This document shows positions 44,457 to 52,883 of a stretch of DNA of 64,000 nt, one piece after another. The notes beneath the pieces are model-generated. The model saw nothing but the letters and a program-made list of their open reading frames with translations. It was not told the origin of the DNA and did no database searches. This DNA comes from Companilactobacillus allii (lineage in GTDB: Bacteria; Bacillota; Bacilli; Lactobacillales; Lactobacillaceae): the NCBI RefSeq assembly GCF_001971585.1, contig NZ_CP019323.1, forward strand, positions 982,053 to 1,046,052, given 5' to 3'. A program made the translations under genes and the position numbers. Within the stretch, counting starts at the first letter, position 1. Each line of letters opens with the position of its first letter.

Positions 44457-45509
44457 ATGATTTCGTATGATAAATTTGTAGCTAATAAGAGATTGCGACG
44501 AATTGTTTTGTTGCTGGCAGTGATTGGATTGTTCTATTTGCTTCGTAGCATGATGAGTATGTTCTTGTTGACGTTCACATTTACGTTCTTGTCAGTTAGA
44601 TTGGTCCGAGCAGTACAAAGAAAGTTCCCAAAGGTTAAGCCAGTCTGGGTGATCGCACCAGTTTATTTGTTAATAATTGCGGCCTTGACCTTTGCTGTAG
44701 CCAATTATGTACCACAAATAATCAGCCAAACGGTCAAGATGTTCCAATCACTGCAGAAGTTTTACCAGAGTGATGAGATGCGATCCAATATTTATCTGAC
44801 GGCGATATACAATTACTTGCAACAGATCAATCTTGATGCACAGATCAAGACGGCAGTTGCACAAGCGGTCAATTATATATCTAGTGTTGGTGTAATGGGA
44901 TTGAATATCTTCTTGTCATTTCTACTGAGCTTCTTTTATACGACTCAAGTTGAACAGATGAATAAGTTCGGGCATCAGTTCTTAAGTAGTAACTACGGAT
45001 GGTTATTTGAAGATCTACGTTATTATGGCCAGAAGTTCGTCAATACCTTTGGTGTTGTTATCGAGGCACAATTGATGATTGCTGTTGTTAATACAACTTT
45101 AACAACTATCACATTGTTATTTATGCAGATGCCAAGTGTTATTGCACTAGCTGTGATGGTCTTCATATTGTCATTGATCCCGGTAGCTGGGGTGATCATC
45201 TCGCTGATTCCGTTGAGTTTCATAGCGTATACTGTTGGTGGAATTAAGTATGTAGTTTATATTATAATTATGATAGTTGTTATTCATATGATTGAAACAT
45301 ACTTTTTGAATCCACAATTCATGTCGAGTATGACACATCTGCCAATATTCTTTACGTTTGTAATTTTGATTGTTTCCGAGGAACTTATCGGTACATGGGG
45401 ATTGATTATCGGTATTCCAATATTTGTATTCTTCCTGGATATTCTCGGTGTACATTCGATTGAGAAGAATGAATCTAAGAAGAAGTTAAGTTTGAAGAAA
45501 TTTCGATAA
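44457..45509 (+). CDS. AI-2E/PerM-family transporter
   Basis: A 350-residue membrane protein with eight predicted segments. The family layout is clear: N-terminal pair of helices, an amphipathic stretch (KMFQSLQKFYQSDE), then MQMPSVIALAVMVFILSLIPVAG and the C-terminal GTWGLIIGIPIFVFFLDILG. The family includes the AI-2 exporter TqsA and Na+/H+ antiporters; the substrate here is not predictable. It is in a likely operon with the DUF218 gene. Confidence 0.88.
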   Translation: MISYDKFVANKRLRRIVLLLAVIGLFYLLRSMMSMFLLTFTFTFLSVRLVRAVQRKFPKVKPVWVIAPVYLLIIAALTFAVANYVPQIISQTVKMFQSLQKFYQSDEMRSNIYLTAIYNYLQQINLDAQIKTAVAQAVNYISSVGVMGLNIFLSFLLSFFYTTQVEQMNKFGHQFLSSNYGWLFEDLRYYGQKFVNTFGVVIEAQLMIAVVNTTLTTITLLFMQMPSVIALAVMVFILSLIPVAGVIISLIPLSFIAYTVGGIKYVVYIIIMIVVIHMIETYFLNPQFMSSMTHLPIFFTFVILIVSEELIGTWGLIIGIPIFVFFLDILGVHSIEKNESKKKLSLKKFR

Positions 45510-45565
45510 AAAAGTGTAACAGTCATATATAATAGGGACAACTGAGTAGATGGGAGAATAGGTGT

Positions 45566-46981
45566 ATGTCATTTTTTGATAGAAAAAAGAAGGACAATGA
45601 TTATTCAAATGAGTCAACAGACCAACCTGATGTTAATGTAGATTCTTTTCAGAATCCACAAAATCAGCAACAACCACAAAATTATGATTATAATCAACAG
45701 CCTCAATCAAACCAGAATTATCAACAACCAGAGCAACAATATCAATACGATAATAATGGTCCAGAAGTTAATGGTAATTACTATGAAGAGCAACCAGTTC
45801 CTGAGGCATTAGACACACAAGATTGGGTCTATACTCAAGATAACTTGGAGAATACTCTGACTCAAACTGAGAACTTGAAGAGTCAACTTAGACATGAATT
45901 ACTAGCTGATCGTGGATATTGCAATCATGTGTTGCGTAGTGTTGGTAGTGATCAAGTTGATGAAAGAGAAGCAGCTTCTAAGCGTATTACAACGATCAAT
46001 GAACAACTGAGAAAGTGGTTTGATACAGATGAGATGGCCAATGAGATTTACCTTGACCCAAATCGTAATTATTTCATTTTCACTGACCAATTGAATCCCA
46101 ATCCAGAGGATAATGTAAGTAAGCTTTGGCAACAGATTACACAGACGCTGATGGAACACAACTTGATGGCCAATGCTATCTCGGTAACTTATGATGATCA
46201 AGTCAATCAGACATGGATGAATTATCAAAATGCCGGTTGGGTCGATCCTAATTCATACTTGTTGAGTATGTACAATGATCTTCAAGGTCGTTCAATGAAT
46301 ATGGTGGCTACTCCTGCTGAGATTCCATTCGAAGAGTCATACCGTATTCAACATGTGAATGATAAGACAGATAAGATTCTTGATGCTGACGACAACTTGG
46401 TCATGGAAGTTTCACGTACTTCTAATCAACAGCTACAAGTAATCCGTCACTACAACGATTCTAAGTTGTTGAGTCGTGATATATTTGACGTTAATGGAGT
46501 TATCTCCGCAACACAGTTCTATGATCATCATGATCCTAACAAAGTTGTTCGTGAGAACTTCTATAGACAAGATGGCACACTTGTGTTGATTAAGAGTTAT
46601 ACCAATGATGAGCCTTATATCCAACTGTTCACTCAAGGTAACGTCTTGATCAGTACCTTTGATACTGATGAAGGATTGATTATCTGGTGGTTAAAGAACC
46701 AAGCTTTGCGCCAAGTACAAGCTACTATCTTTGTGTCAGTCGATTCTGAATACTATAAGAAACTTTTGTCACTTCGTGATAATGGCTTCGAAGTTATTCC
46801 AGTTGTTATGACACAAGATCAAAATGCCAAGGTCATTACTGATCTGGTCAGTGGTAAGGATAAGGTCACAGCAGTTTTCGCTGGAACTGATAAGGTTAAT
46901 AGTTACTTGAATACTAATTCTACTATTAAGATGGATATCTCTACTTTGTCTAATGTTGAGACTCCGGTTTATAAGCAGTAG
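45566..46981 (+). CDS. Q/N-rich cytoplasmic protein with GtfB-like non-catalytic module
   Basis: The 471-residue protein starts MSFFDRKKKDN. Residues about 20-85 are an unusual Gln/Asn/Tyr/Pro-rich low-complexity tract. The middle (about 90-235) is helical. Residues about 255-390 (ESYRIQHVNDKTDKILD, LLSRDIFDVNGVISATQFYD, RENFYRQDGTLVLIKSY) resemble, by eye, the substrate-binding add-on module of GtfA/GtfB-type glycosyltransferases. No glycosyltransferase catalytic motif is evident. The function is unknown. Confidence 0.5.
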   Translation: MSFFDRKKKDNDYSNESTDQPDVNVDSFQNPQNQQQPQNYDYNQQPQSNQNYQQPEQQYQYDNNGPEVNGNYYEEQPVPEALDTQDWVYTQDNLENTLTQTENLKSQLRHELLADRGYCNHVLRSVGSDQVDEREAASKRITTINEQLRKWFDTDEMANEIYLDPNRNYFIFTDQLNPNPEDNVSKLWQQITQTLMEHNLMANAISVTYDDQVNQTWMNYQNAGWVDPNSYLLSMYNDLQGRSMNMVATPAEIPFEESYRIQHVNDKTDKILDADDNLVMEVSRTSNQQLQVIRHYNDSKLLSRDIFDVNGVISATQFYDHHDPNKVVRENFYRQDGTLVLIKSYTNDEPYIQLFTQGNVLISTFDTDEGLIIWWLKNQALRQVQATIFVSVDSEYYKKLLSLRDNGFEVIPVVMTQDQNAKVITDLVSGKDKVTAVFAGTDKVNSYLNTNSTIKMDISTLSNVETPVYKQ

Positions 46982-47004
46982 TATTTGGAGTGTTAGTATA
47001 TTTT

Positions 47005-47123
47005 AAACGCGAGCCAAAACACAATTTTTTGAATATAACTACAAACTGATGGGCATTTACTTTGTAAATGCTCATCAGTTTTAGGTTATATTTAAAAATT
47101 GAACGTGTTTTGGCTCGCTCTCT
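47005..47123 (-). repeat. Structured repeat, copy G (related outer frame, different interior)
   Basis: In minus orientation it starts AGAGAGCGAG and ends GCGTTTAAA. The outer stem GCGAGCCAAAACAC / GTGTTTTGGCTCGC and the next stem (TTTTAAATATAACCTAAAA with its complement) are near perfect. The cap is GCATTTACAAAGTAAATGC. It keeps the AGAGCG...GCGTTT ends but lacks the usual internal loop. Confidence 0.7.
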
Positions 47124-47187
47124 TTTTTTTATACTCTTTTTCGTGTAAAATATACTGTTGTATAAGAAATGAAAAGAGGATTTTGAA

Positions 47188-47877
47188 ATGGCAAAATTAG
47201 TTTTCATTCGTCACGGACAAAGTCAATGGAACTTATCTAACCAATTTACTGGTTGGGTTGACGTTGACCTTAGTGATGAAGGTGTAAAGCAAGCACAAAA
47301 CGCTGGTAAGCTTCTTAAAGAAGAAGGCATCCTATTCGATCAAGCATATACTTCAGTATTGACACGTGCTATCAAGACATTGCACTACGCTCTTGAAGGT
47401 TGTGACCAATTGTGGATTCCTGAAACAAAGACATGGAGACTTAACGAACGTCACTATGGCGCACTTCAAGGATTAAACAAAGCTGAAACAGCTGAAAAAT
47501 ATGGTGATGAACAAGTTCATATCTGGAGACGTTCATACGATACTTTACCACCATTATTGAAAGCAACTGACGAAGGTTCAGCAGCTAAAGACCGTCGTTA
47601 TGCTAACTTGGACCCAAGAATTATTCCTGGTGGCGAAAACCTTAAGGTTACTTTGGAACGTGTTATTCCTTTCTGGGAAGACGAAATCGCTCCTAAGTTG
47701 TTAGATGGTAAGAACGTTATCATCGCAGCCCACGGTAATTCATTACGTGCTCTTACAAAATACATTGAAGACATTAGTGATGCTGACATCATGGATGTTG
47801 AAATGGCTACTGGTGAACCAGTTGTTTATGACTTGGATGACAAGTTGAACGTTGTAAGTAAGAAGAAGCTTAACTAG
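47188..47877 (+). CDS. gpmA: 2,3-Bisphosphoglycerate-dependent phosphoglycerate mutase
   Basis: Interconverts 3- and 2-phosphoglycerate in glycolysis. It is 229 residues. The phosphohistidine motif [12 protein letters not shown] is at residues 4-15, with [14 protein letters not shown] and the second catalytic His in [12 protein letters not shown]. Codon use is biased as for a highly expressed gene. AGAGG precedes ATG 47188. An imperfect hairpin directly after the stop and a strong terminator at 47949 close the unit. Confidence 0.96.
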   Translation: MAKLVFIRHGQSQWNLSNQFTGWVDVDLSDEGVKQAQNAGKLLKEEGILFDQAYTSVLTRAIKTLHYALEGCDQLWIPETKTWRLNERHYGALQGLNKAETAEKYGDEQVHIWRRSYDTLPPLLKATDEGSAAKDRRYANLDPRIIPGGENLKVTLERVIPFWEDEIAPKLLDGKNVIIAAHGNSLRALTKYIEDISDADIMDVEMATGEPVVYDLDDKLNVVSKKKLN

Positions 47878-47948
47878 TAACTCTTAACGACTATGTCGTT
47901 TAGAGTTAATTGTGGGGTCGCTTTTTGACCGTGCTAGTAAATATTTAG

Positions 47949-47975
47949 GACTGCACATTTGTGCAGTCTTTTTTT
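47949..47975 (+). terminator. Terminator downstream of gpmA
   Basis: GACTGCACA and TGTGCAGTC pair perfectly around TT, followed by a T run. Confidence 0.9.
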
Positions 47976-48019
47976 GTGGTTTATTTTTAATTAGGTATAG
48001 AATTGTAGAGTAGAAACAA

Positions 48020-48375
48020 GAATTGATGAGCTGGAGGGTAAATTGATGAGCTTAAATGTAAATTGCAGAATAAAAGTAGGACTGTAGAGCTCAAAAGCCA
48101 ATGATACCAAGTGTTATATGGCTTTGAGATGAATTGATGAGCTGGAGAGTAAATTGATGAGCTTAAATGTAAATTGCAGAATAAAAGTAGGACTGTAGAG
48201 CTCAAAAGCCAATGATACCAAGTGTTATATGGCTTTGAGATGAATTGATGAGCTGGAGAGTAAATTGATGAGCTTAAAGTTAAATTGCAGAATAAAAGTA
48301 GGACTGTAGAGCTCAAAAACCAATGATACCAAGTGTTACATGGCTTTTGAGATGAATTGATGAGCTGGAGAGTAA
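48020..48375. repeat. 111-bp tandem repeat, about 3.2 copies
   Basis: Copies start at 48020, 48131, 48242 and (partial) 48354. The period is 111, 111 and 112 bp. Copies differ by only a few bases. Each unit holds two GAATTGATGAGCT-type submotifs and a GAGCTCAAAAGCC / GGCTTTGAG hairpin. On the minus strand the unit keeps one reading frame open because 111 is a multiple of three, but no ribosome-binding site supports translation. It lies between gpmA and the AlbA-type ATPase. Confidence 0.9.
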
Positions 48376-48516
48376 AGTTAAACGTTGTAAAACTTGAAAA
48401 CCAATGATATCAAGAAGAAGTAGATTAAAGCATAGTATTAAAAGTTAGAAAACATAATATGGTAGACTTAATAATAAATACGGTAGATTGTTAACGATAA
48501 AATATGAGGTGTAATG

Positions 48517-49977
48517 ATGAATACCCCTAAATATGAAATAGAAGATATTTTAAATATTCCAGAGGGTAAGACCTTTGATCGGAAAAGTGCAAAATATGAT
48601 TTAAATAAATTGGCCAATATTTTAATTGCCTTTGCCAATGCTGATGGGGGAACTGTCGCCTTAGGTATTAATGATAAGAAATATGAAGGTGTAAACTTAC
48701 TTTCTACACAAAAACAAAATGATATTGTACAGATTGGATCTCAGAGAATAATACCTACATTAGAAGTGGAAATAACTAAGAAACCAATTACTAATATTCA
48801 AAAAATGGATGATACAGTCTGGTTATTATCAGTAAACCCGTCTGATGATAAAGTGTATATGAACAAAAAGGATGAGGTTTATCTTAGAATTGGCGATGAA
48901 ACGCACAGAGTAACTTTTGAGGAACGAAAGAAGCTTGAGTTTGATAAGGGAATTAGAGCCTTTGAAAGTCAGATAGTTGATGATGCAATTCTGGATGACT
49001 TAGATGATGAAACTGTGACACAATATAAAAAGTTATATGGTTTTGAAGGTGATAATCTTTGGGATTTACTTTTCCCTAAGGGACTAGCAAAGCGTATTAA
49101 AGATCAAAATGGTAACATTGATTATCGATTAACTGTTGCGGGGATACTGTTACTTTCAAAATTCCCGACAGCTTTTGTTCCAGGAGCTAGAATTCGATTC
49201 ATCCGTTATGAGGGGCGTGAAGCAAAAACGGGTACTAATATGAATATCGTGAAGCAACTGAGAATCGAAGGCCCTCTACCTAAAATGTTACAACAGGCTA
49301 GCGATATGATTGAGTCACAGTTACGTACATTCTCTAGTTTGGATATTAAAACTGGTAAATTTGTTGATGTTCCTGAGTATCCTAAGAGTGCATGGTTGGA
49401 AGGAATCGTTAATGCAGTAACTCATCGCGCATATAATTATGATGGCGATGATATTAGAATTATAATGTTTGATAATCGTTTGGAGATTCATAGTCCGGGA
49501 AGCTTGCCGGCAGTTGTAACTACAGACAATATTAGATATACACATTATTCTAGGAATCCTTATATTGCGCGTGCGCTAACTGACTTCGGATGGGTACGTG
49601 AGTTTGGTGAAGGTGTTGATCGTATTTATATTGATATGAAAGAATTCTTTTTAGATGACCCAGTGTATAAAGTTGATGATAATAGTGTTAATTTAGTTCT
49701 CAAAAACAATATTGTGATGCGTTCAGTTCGAAAGAATGATGATTTGGCATCTAAAATTGGTGATGACTGGGAGAATCTTAATTTTATCGAACAGGCTGCA
49801 ATTGGAATGGCATATGAGCATGGAAGCGTTCGTACCCGGGAATTGTTAAATAATGTTGATAATTATAGTATGACTTCTGTTAGGAATGCATTAAAGAATC
49901 TAACCAATATGGGAATTTTAGAGCAAGTCGCTTCGGCACCAACCTCACCTAACCAATACTATCGACTAATAAAGTAA
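48517..49977 (+). CDS. Schlafen/AlbA_2-domain ATP-binding protein
   Basis: ATG 48517 is preferred over 48514 because AGGTG then lies 5 nt upstream; length 486 residues. The N-terminal AlbA_2 domain contains FDRKSAKYDLNKLANILIAF and ADGGTVALGINDK. The middle carries a HATPase-like region (WLEGIVNAVTHRAYNY, FDNRLEIHSPGSLP, REFGEGVDRIY), and a winged helix ends the protein. Such proteins are annotated as RecG-like or transcriptional regulators, and some belong to defence islands. The biochemical role is not established. Confidence 0.78.
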   Translation: MNTPKYEIEDILNIPEGKTFDRKSAKYDLNKLANILIAFANADGGTVALGINDKKYEGVNLLSTQKQNDIVQIGSQRIIPTLEVEITKKPITNIQKMDDTVWLLSVNPSDDKVYMNKKDEVYLRIGDETHRVTFEERKKLEFDKGIRAFESQIVDDAILDDLDDETVTQYKKLYGFEGDNLWDLLFPKGLAKRIKDQNGNIDYRLTVAGILLLSKFPTAFVPGARIRFIRYEGREAKTGTNMNIVKQLRIEGPLPKMLQQASDMIESQLRTFSSLDIKTGKFVDVPEYPKSAWLEGIVNAVTHRAYNYDGDDIRIIMFDNRLEIHSPGSLPAVVTTDNIRYTHYSRNPYIARALTDFGWVREFGEGVDRIYIDMKEFFLDDPVYKVDDNSVNLVLKNNIVMRSVRKNDDLASKIGDDWENLNFIEQAAIGMAYEHGSVRTRELLNNVDNYSMTSVRNALKNLTNMGILEQVASAPTSPNQYYRLIK

Positions 49978-50059
49978 AAAAATATATTCGTTGTAACTGT
50001 CTTTAATTGGATGATTGTCCAAGCTATGGATGTTCAGGGATACGAGGAAGTGAAACATT

Positions 50060-50251
50060 ATGAAACCTCAAAAAATCATTAAATTACTAAGACAGAATGG
50101 TTTCAAGGAAAAGTCACAGAGAGGTTCGCATTTGAAAATGTACAATGCAAAGACTAATGTGACGGTTCCGGTGCCAATTCATCATGATAAGGAATTGGAA
50201 CACGGGATCGAAAGTAAAATATTGAAGCAAGCGGGAATAAAGCATCATTGA
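50060..50251 (+). CDS. hicA: Orphan HicA-family toxin
   Basis: A 63-residue protein with the HicA double-stranded RNA-binding-like fold: KPQKIIKLLRQNGFKEKSQ, then RGSHLKMYN with the catalytic His, and TVPVPIHHDKELEHG. HicA toxins are mRNA interferases normally neutralised by HicB. No HicB gene follows; the next ORF is a diguanylate cyclase. AGGAAG precedes ATG. A hairpin across the stop codon (about 50237-50290) probably terminates transcription. Confidence 0.82.
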   Translation: MKPQKIIKLLRQNGFKEKSQRGSHLKMYNAKTNVTVPVPIHHDKELEHGIESKILKQAGIKHH

Positions 50252-50290
50252 ACTACATGTGAGGTTTTGTAGTAGGTGATGCTTTATTTT
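50237..50290 (+). terminator. Probable terminator overlapping the hicA 3' end
   Basis: AATAAAGCATCA pairs with TGATGCTTTATT, with an inner CTACA / TGTAG stem, followed by a T run. Confidence 0.65.
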
Positions 50291-50408
50291 TTTACGTCAA
50301 AATTGTTGATACATGGCATATATTGCCCTTTTATTATTTAATTAAATAGCTTAGTATATTAATTATTATATAAACTAATTTATTTATTAATGAAAAGAGG
50401 GTATATCG

Positions 50409-51539
50409 ATGACATGGTCCACTTGGCAGGTACCGCCATTTATAACTAGTGTGTTTTTCATTCTTGGAGTATTTGCCCTTTATACTGTTACTTTCAACTG
50501 GCTATCTTCAGGTATGAAAGTATGGAATGTGAATGTTTCTGATGATACTTTGAATGCTTGGTATGGAGTCATTTATATGCTGATATTCGTATTCAGTATC
50601 CAAACGGCAGTTATTGATACTAGACTTTCGTGGGAATTTATGAATTTCCAGCTGATAGCAGTGACATTTTGCGCGTATTTCTTGAATATACATATCCCGT
50701 ATTATTCATTCTTCCCAATCGTGTTGGTTTACATGTTATTCAACCATTCGATAGGCTATTGGCAATCGTGGGGACATGCGATGACGTTGATGGTGTTCTT
50801 CTGGGTTTTGAATATTGTTCGTGTGAGATATCGTGAGCACCATTTTGCATTTTTGATTTATATGTTAGTTGATACATTATTTGGCGGGATACTGTGGTTT
50901 TGGATGGTATTAAAATTCAATATTTCATTGACGACTTTTGTCCAGGAGTGGATTTATTTAATTATCTTCGAAATACTATTGTATATTTACATTGCAATGT
51001 TATCGCAGGATACCGCTGTAAAGCTCAGACTTAAGAATCGTGCGACGCATGATACCTTGACTAATACGGAGAATTTCTCGGCATATACTGAAAATATGGA
51101 CGATTTATTCGAGAAGAGTCAAAAAGAACGTCTTCCTTTGACTATGATGATGTTTGATATTGATCATTTTAAGAATGTGAATGATACGTATGGTCATTTG
51201 GCTGGAGACCGTGTGTTACGACATGTCTCAATGGTGGTACAGACAGTGTTGGCCGAGAATGATGTTAACATCGGCTTTTATAGGACTGGTGGTGAGGAGT
51301 TCAACTTGATATTCCCTAGTTATGAGTTGGCGGATTCCAAGGTGGTCATTGAACAGATATTCAATGCTATCAACCATATCGAGGTCCATTCAGACGCGGA
51401 CTTGATAGACATCACGATATCCATTGGTGTATGTGAGCTTACTAGTGATGATAAGTCACCGATAGACTTCTACAACCGAGTTGATAAGAGTCTTTATCAC
51501 TCTAAACAAAATGGTCGTATGCAAATTACTGTTGGATAG
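50409..51539 (+). CDS. Membrane-bound diguanylate cyclase (GGDEF domain)
   Basis: A 376-residue protein with about six N-terminal membrane segments (residues 10-200) and a C-terminal GGDEF domain. The active-site motif is intact: FYRTGGEEFNLIF, preceded by MMFDIDHFKNVNDTYGHLAGD. It should make cyclic di-GMP from two GTP. There is no EAL/HD-GYP phosphodiesterase in the window. AAGAGGG precedes ATG. Confidence 0.9.
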   Translation: MTWSTWQVPPFITSVFFILGVFALYTVTFNWLSSGMKVWNVNVSDDTLNAWYGVIYMLIFVFSIQTAVIDTRLSWEFMNFQLIAVTFCAYFLNIHIPYYSFFPIVLVYMLFNHSIGYWQSWGHAMTLMVFFWVLNIVRVRYREHHFAFLIYMLVDTLFGGILWFWMVLKFNISLTTFVQEWIYLIIFEILLYIYIAMLSQDTAVKLRLKNRATHDTLTNTENFSAYTENMDDLFEKSQKERLPLTMMMFDIDHFKNVNDTYGHLAGDRVLRHVSMVVQTVLAENDVNIGFYRTGGEEFNLIFPSYELADSKVVIEQIFNAINHIEVHSDADLIDITISIGVCELTSDDKSPIDFYNRVDKSLYHSKQNGRMQITVG

Positions 51540-51582
51540 ATAAGTGATGTGTGTATAATATGCCGTAAAGGGGGGTTACAAT

Positions 51583-51714
51583 ATGAAATCTGAATCGACT
51601 GAGGTAACTCCATCGAAGCATTTAGAACAAGTAATTCAAAAAGAAATTGATGCTGGTAAATTTAAAAAAATTGACTCTAAAAAAGAATTGGACAAGTTCT
51701 TGTCTAAAGACTAA
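51583..51714 (+). CDS. Small charged protein of unknown function (43 aa)
   Basis: It begins MKSESTEVTPSKHLEQVIQK and ends FLSKD, with a very strong ribosome-binding site (AAAGGGGGG) and a terminator just after the stop. It is Lys/Glu-rich and helical. It looks like a genuine small gene from its signals; no family is recognised. Confidence 0.6.
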   Translation: MKSESTEVTPSKHLEQVIQKEIDAGKFKKIDSKKELDKFLSKD

Positions 51715-51742
51715 AAAAGATACTCGTAAGAGTATCTTTTTG
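51714..51742 (+). terminator. Terminator after the 43-aa protein gene
   Basis: AAAAAGATACTC and GAGTATCTTTTT pair around GTAA. Confidence 0.92.
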
Positions 51743-51768
51743 CTTTTCCAATAACTATAAGTTATAGT
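51740..51768 (+). promoter_or_regulatory. Promoter of the GntR/ABC operon
   Basis: TTGCTT (51740-51745) and TATAGT (51763-51768) are 17 bp apart; the -10 overlaps the operator that follows. Confidence 0.6.
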
Positions 51769-51790
51769 GTACTAGTAAACTAATACACTA
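51765..51790 (+). promoter_or_regulatory. Candidate YtrA-type operator
   Basis: TAGTGTACTAGT and ACTAATACACTA are 12-bp inverted arms with one mismatch and a 2-bp centre, overlapping the -10 box and ending just before the ribosome-binding site of the regulator gene. Autorepression by the GntR protein is the natural reading. Confidence 0.65.
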
Positions 51791-51805
51791 GTGGGAGGCA
51801 CAAGG

Positions 51806-52180
51806 TTGAAATTTGACGACAAGATTCCAATTTATTTCCAGATCAAAAATTATCTTTACCATCAAATAATCACTGGTGACCTACAGTCTGGTGAGAAATT
51901 ACCATCGATTAGACAACTTGCACTTGATGTGACCGCAAATGTGAACACAGTACAGCGGGCATTATCAGAGATGATCGTTGAGGAAGTTGTTATTTCAAAG
52001 CGTGGCAAGGGCAACTTTGTCACAACTGATGTGAAAAAGGTTGAGCAGTTAAAGACCAAGCTAGTGCAGGAACAGTTATCATTGGCTTATCAACAACTGC
52101 ACTCACTAGATTTGAGTGATAATGAGATATTGATAGAATTTAAACATTTCATGGAAAGTAGGGATGCACAGCATGAGTGA
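51806..52180 (+). CDS. GntR-family regulator, YtrA subfamily
   Basis: TTG 51806 (GGGAGG upstream) gives 124 residues. The winged helix-turn-helix is IYFQIKNYLYHQIITGDLQS, GEKLPSIRQLALDVTANVNT and VQRALSEMIVEEVVISKRGK. The short C-terminal helical tail marks the YtrA subfamily, which usually represses an adjacent ABC transporter operon. Its stop overlaps the start of the ABC ATPase gene. Confidence 0.88.
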   Translation: MKFDDKIPIYFQIKNYLYHQIITGDLQSGEKLPSIRQLALDVTANVNTVQRALSEMIVEEVVISKRGKGNFVTTDVKKVEQLKTKLVQEQLSLAYQQLHSLDLSDNEILIEFKHFMESRDAQHE

Positions 52181-52883
52181 ATTATTAAAAATTGATAATT
52201 TAAATTATCGTCACAGTCTAAAGAATATTTTGAAAAATGTTAATTTGACAATTGAAAGTGGCAAGATCATTGGTCTACTTGGCGAGAACGGTGCCGGTAA
52301 GACTACTCTGATGCGTTTGATAACTGGTAGCGCGCATGGTAAAGGGAGTATTACGTTAAGTGGTACGAATAAGATTGCTGAAAGAAAGAGTCATGTTAGT
52401 TACACTGAACATCTTGGTGGATTCCAGGGTGGGATGAAGGTCGGTAAGATTTTTGACTTTTATCAGACAGTCTATCCAGACTTTGATGTTGAGCGTTCGA
52501 ATTCGTTAATTGAATTCTTGAAGATCGATAAGAATTTGAAGTTATCGGCATTATCCAAAGGGATGAAGGAGAAGCTTATCATTGCACTGACTCTATCCCG
52601 TCAAGCTGACTTGTATTTATTAGATGAACCATTCGGTGGAATCGACAGTATGAGTCGTAAGAAAATCATCAATAGTATTTTAAAGTGGAAGCCTGAGGAA
52701 TCTACTATGATTATCAGTGATCATTATGTGACTGAAATCGCCTCTATTCTTGATGAGATCGTTGTGGTCAAGGATCAGACTATCAATTGCCACAAAAAGG
52801 CCGATGAGATTCGTGAAGACAATGATATGGGAATTGAAGATTTCTATGAAAGCTTATACGTAGGAGATGATCAAAATGACTAG
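52173..52883 (+). CDS. ABC transporter ATP-binding protein
   Basis: A 236-residue ATPase (ATG 52173; an in-frame ATG also occurs at 52164). Walker A is GLLGENGAGKTT, the signature is ALSKGMKEKL, Walker B is LYLLDEPFGGID and the switch His is in IISDHYV. The signature Gly-Gln is replaced by KGM, as often seen in YtrB/EcsA-like exporters. It is coupled to the GntR gene and overlaps the permease gene by 8 bp. Confidence 0.9.
   Translation: MSELLKIDNLNYRHSLKNILKNVNLTIESGKIIGLLGENGAGKTTLMRLITGSAHGKGSITLSGTNKIAERKSHVSYTEHLGGFQGGMKVGKIFDFYQTVYPDFDVERSNSLIEFLKIDKNLKLSALSKGMKEKLIIALTLSRQADLYLLDEPFGGIDSMSRKKIINSILKWKPEESTMIISDHYVTEIASILDEIVVVKDQTINCHKKADEIREDNDMGIEDFYESLYVGDDQND

Noticed and set aside
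47987-48316. 109-residue minus-strand ORF in the 111-bp tandem repeat
   Set aside because: Open only because the repeat length is a multiple of three; no ribosome-binding site or promoter, and the peptide looks artefactual.
48020-48375. Possible CRISPR array
   Set aside because: Whole 111-bp units repeat with no distinct spacers, and no cas genes are nearby.
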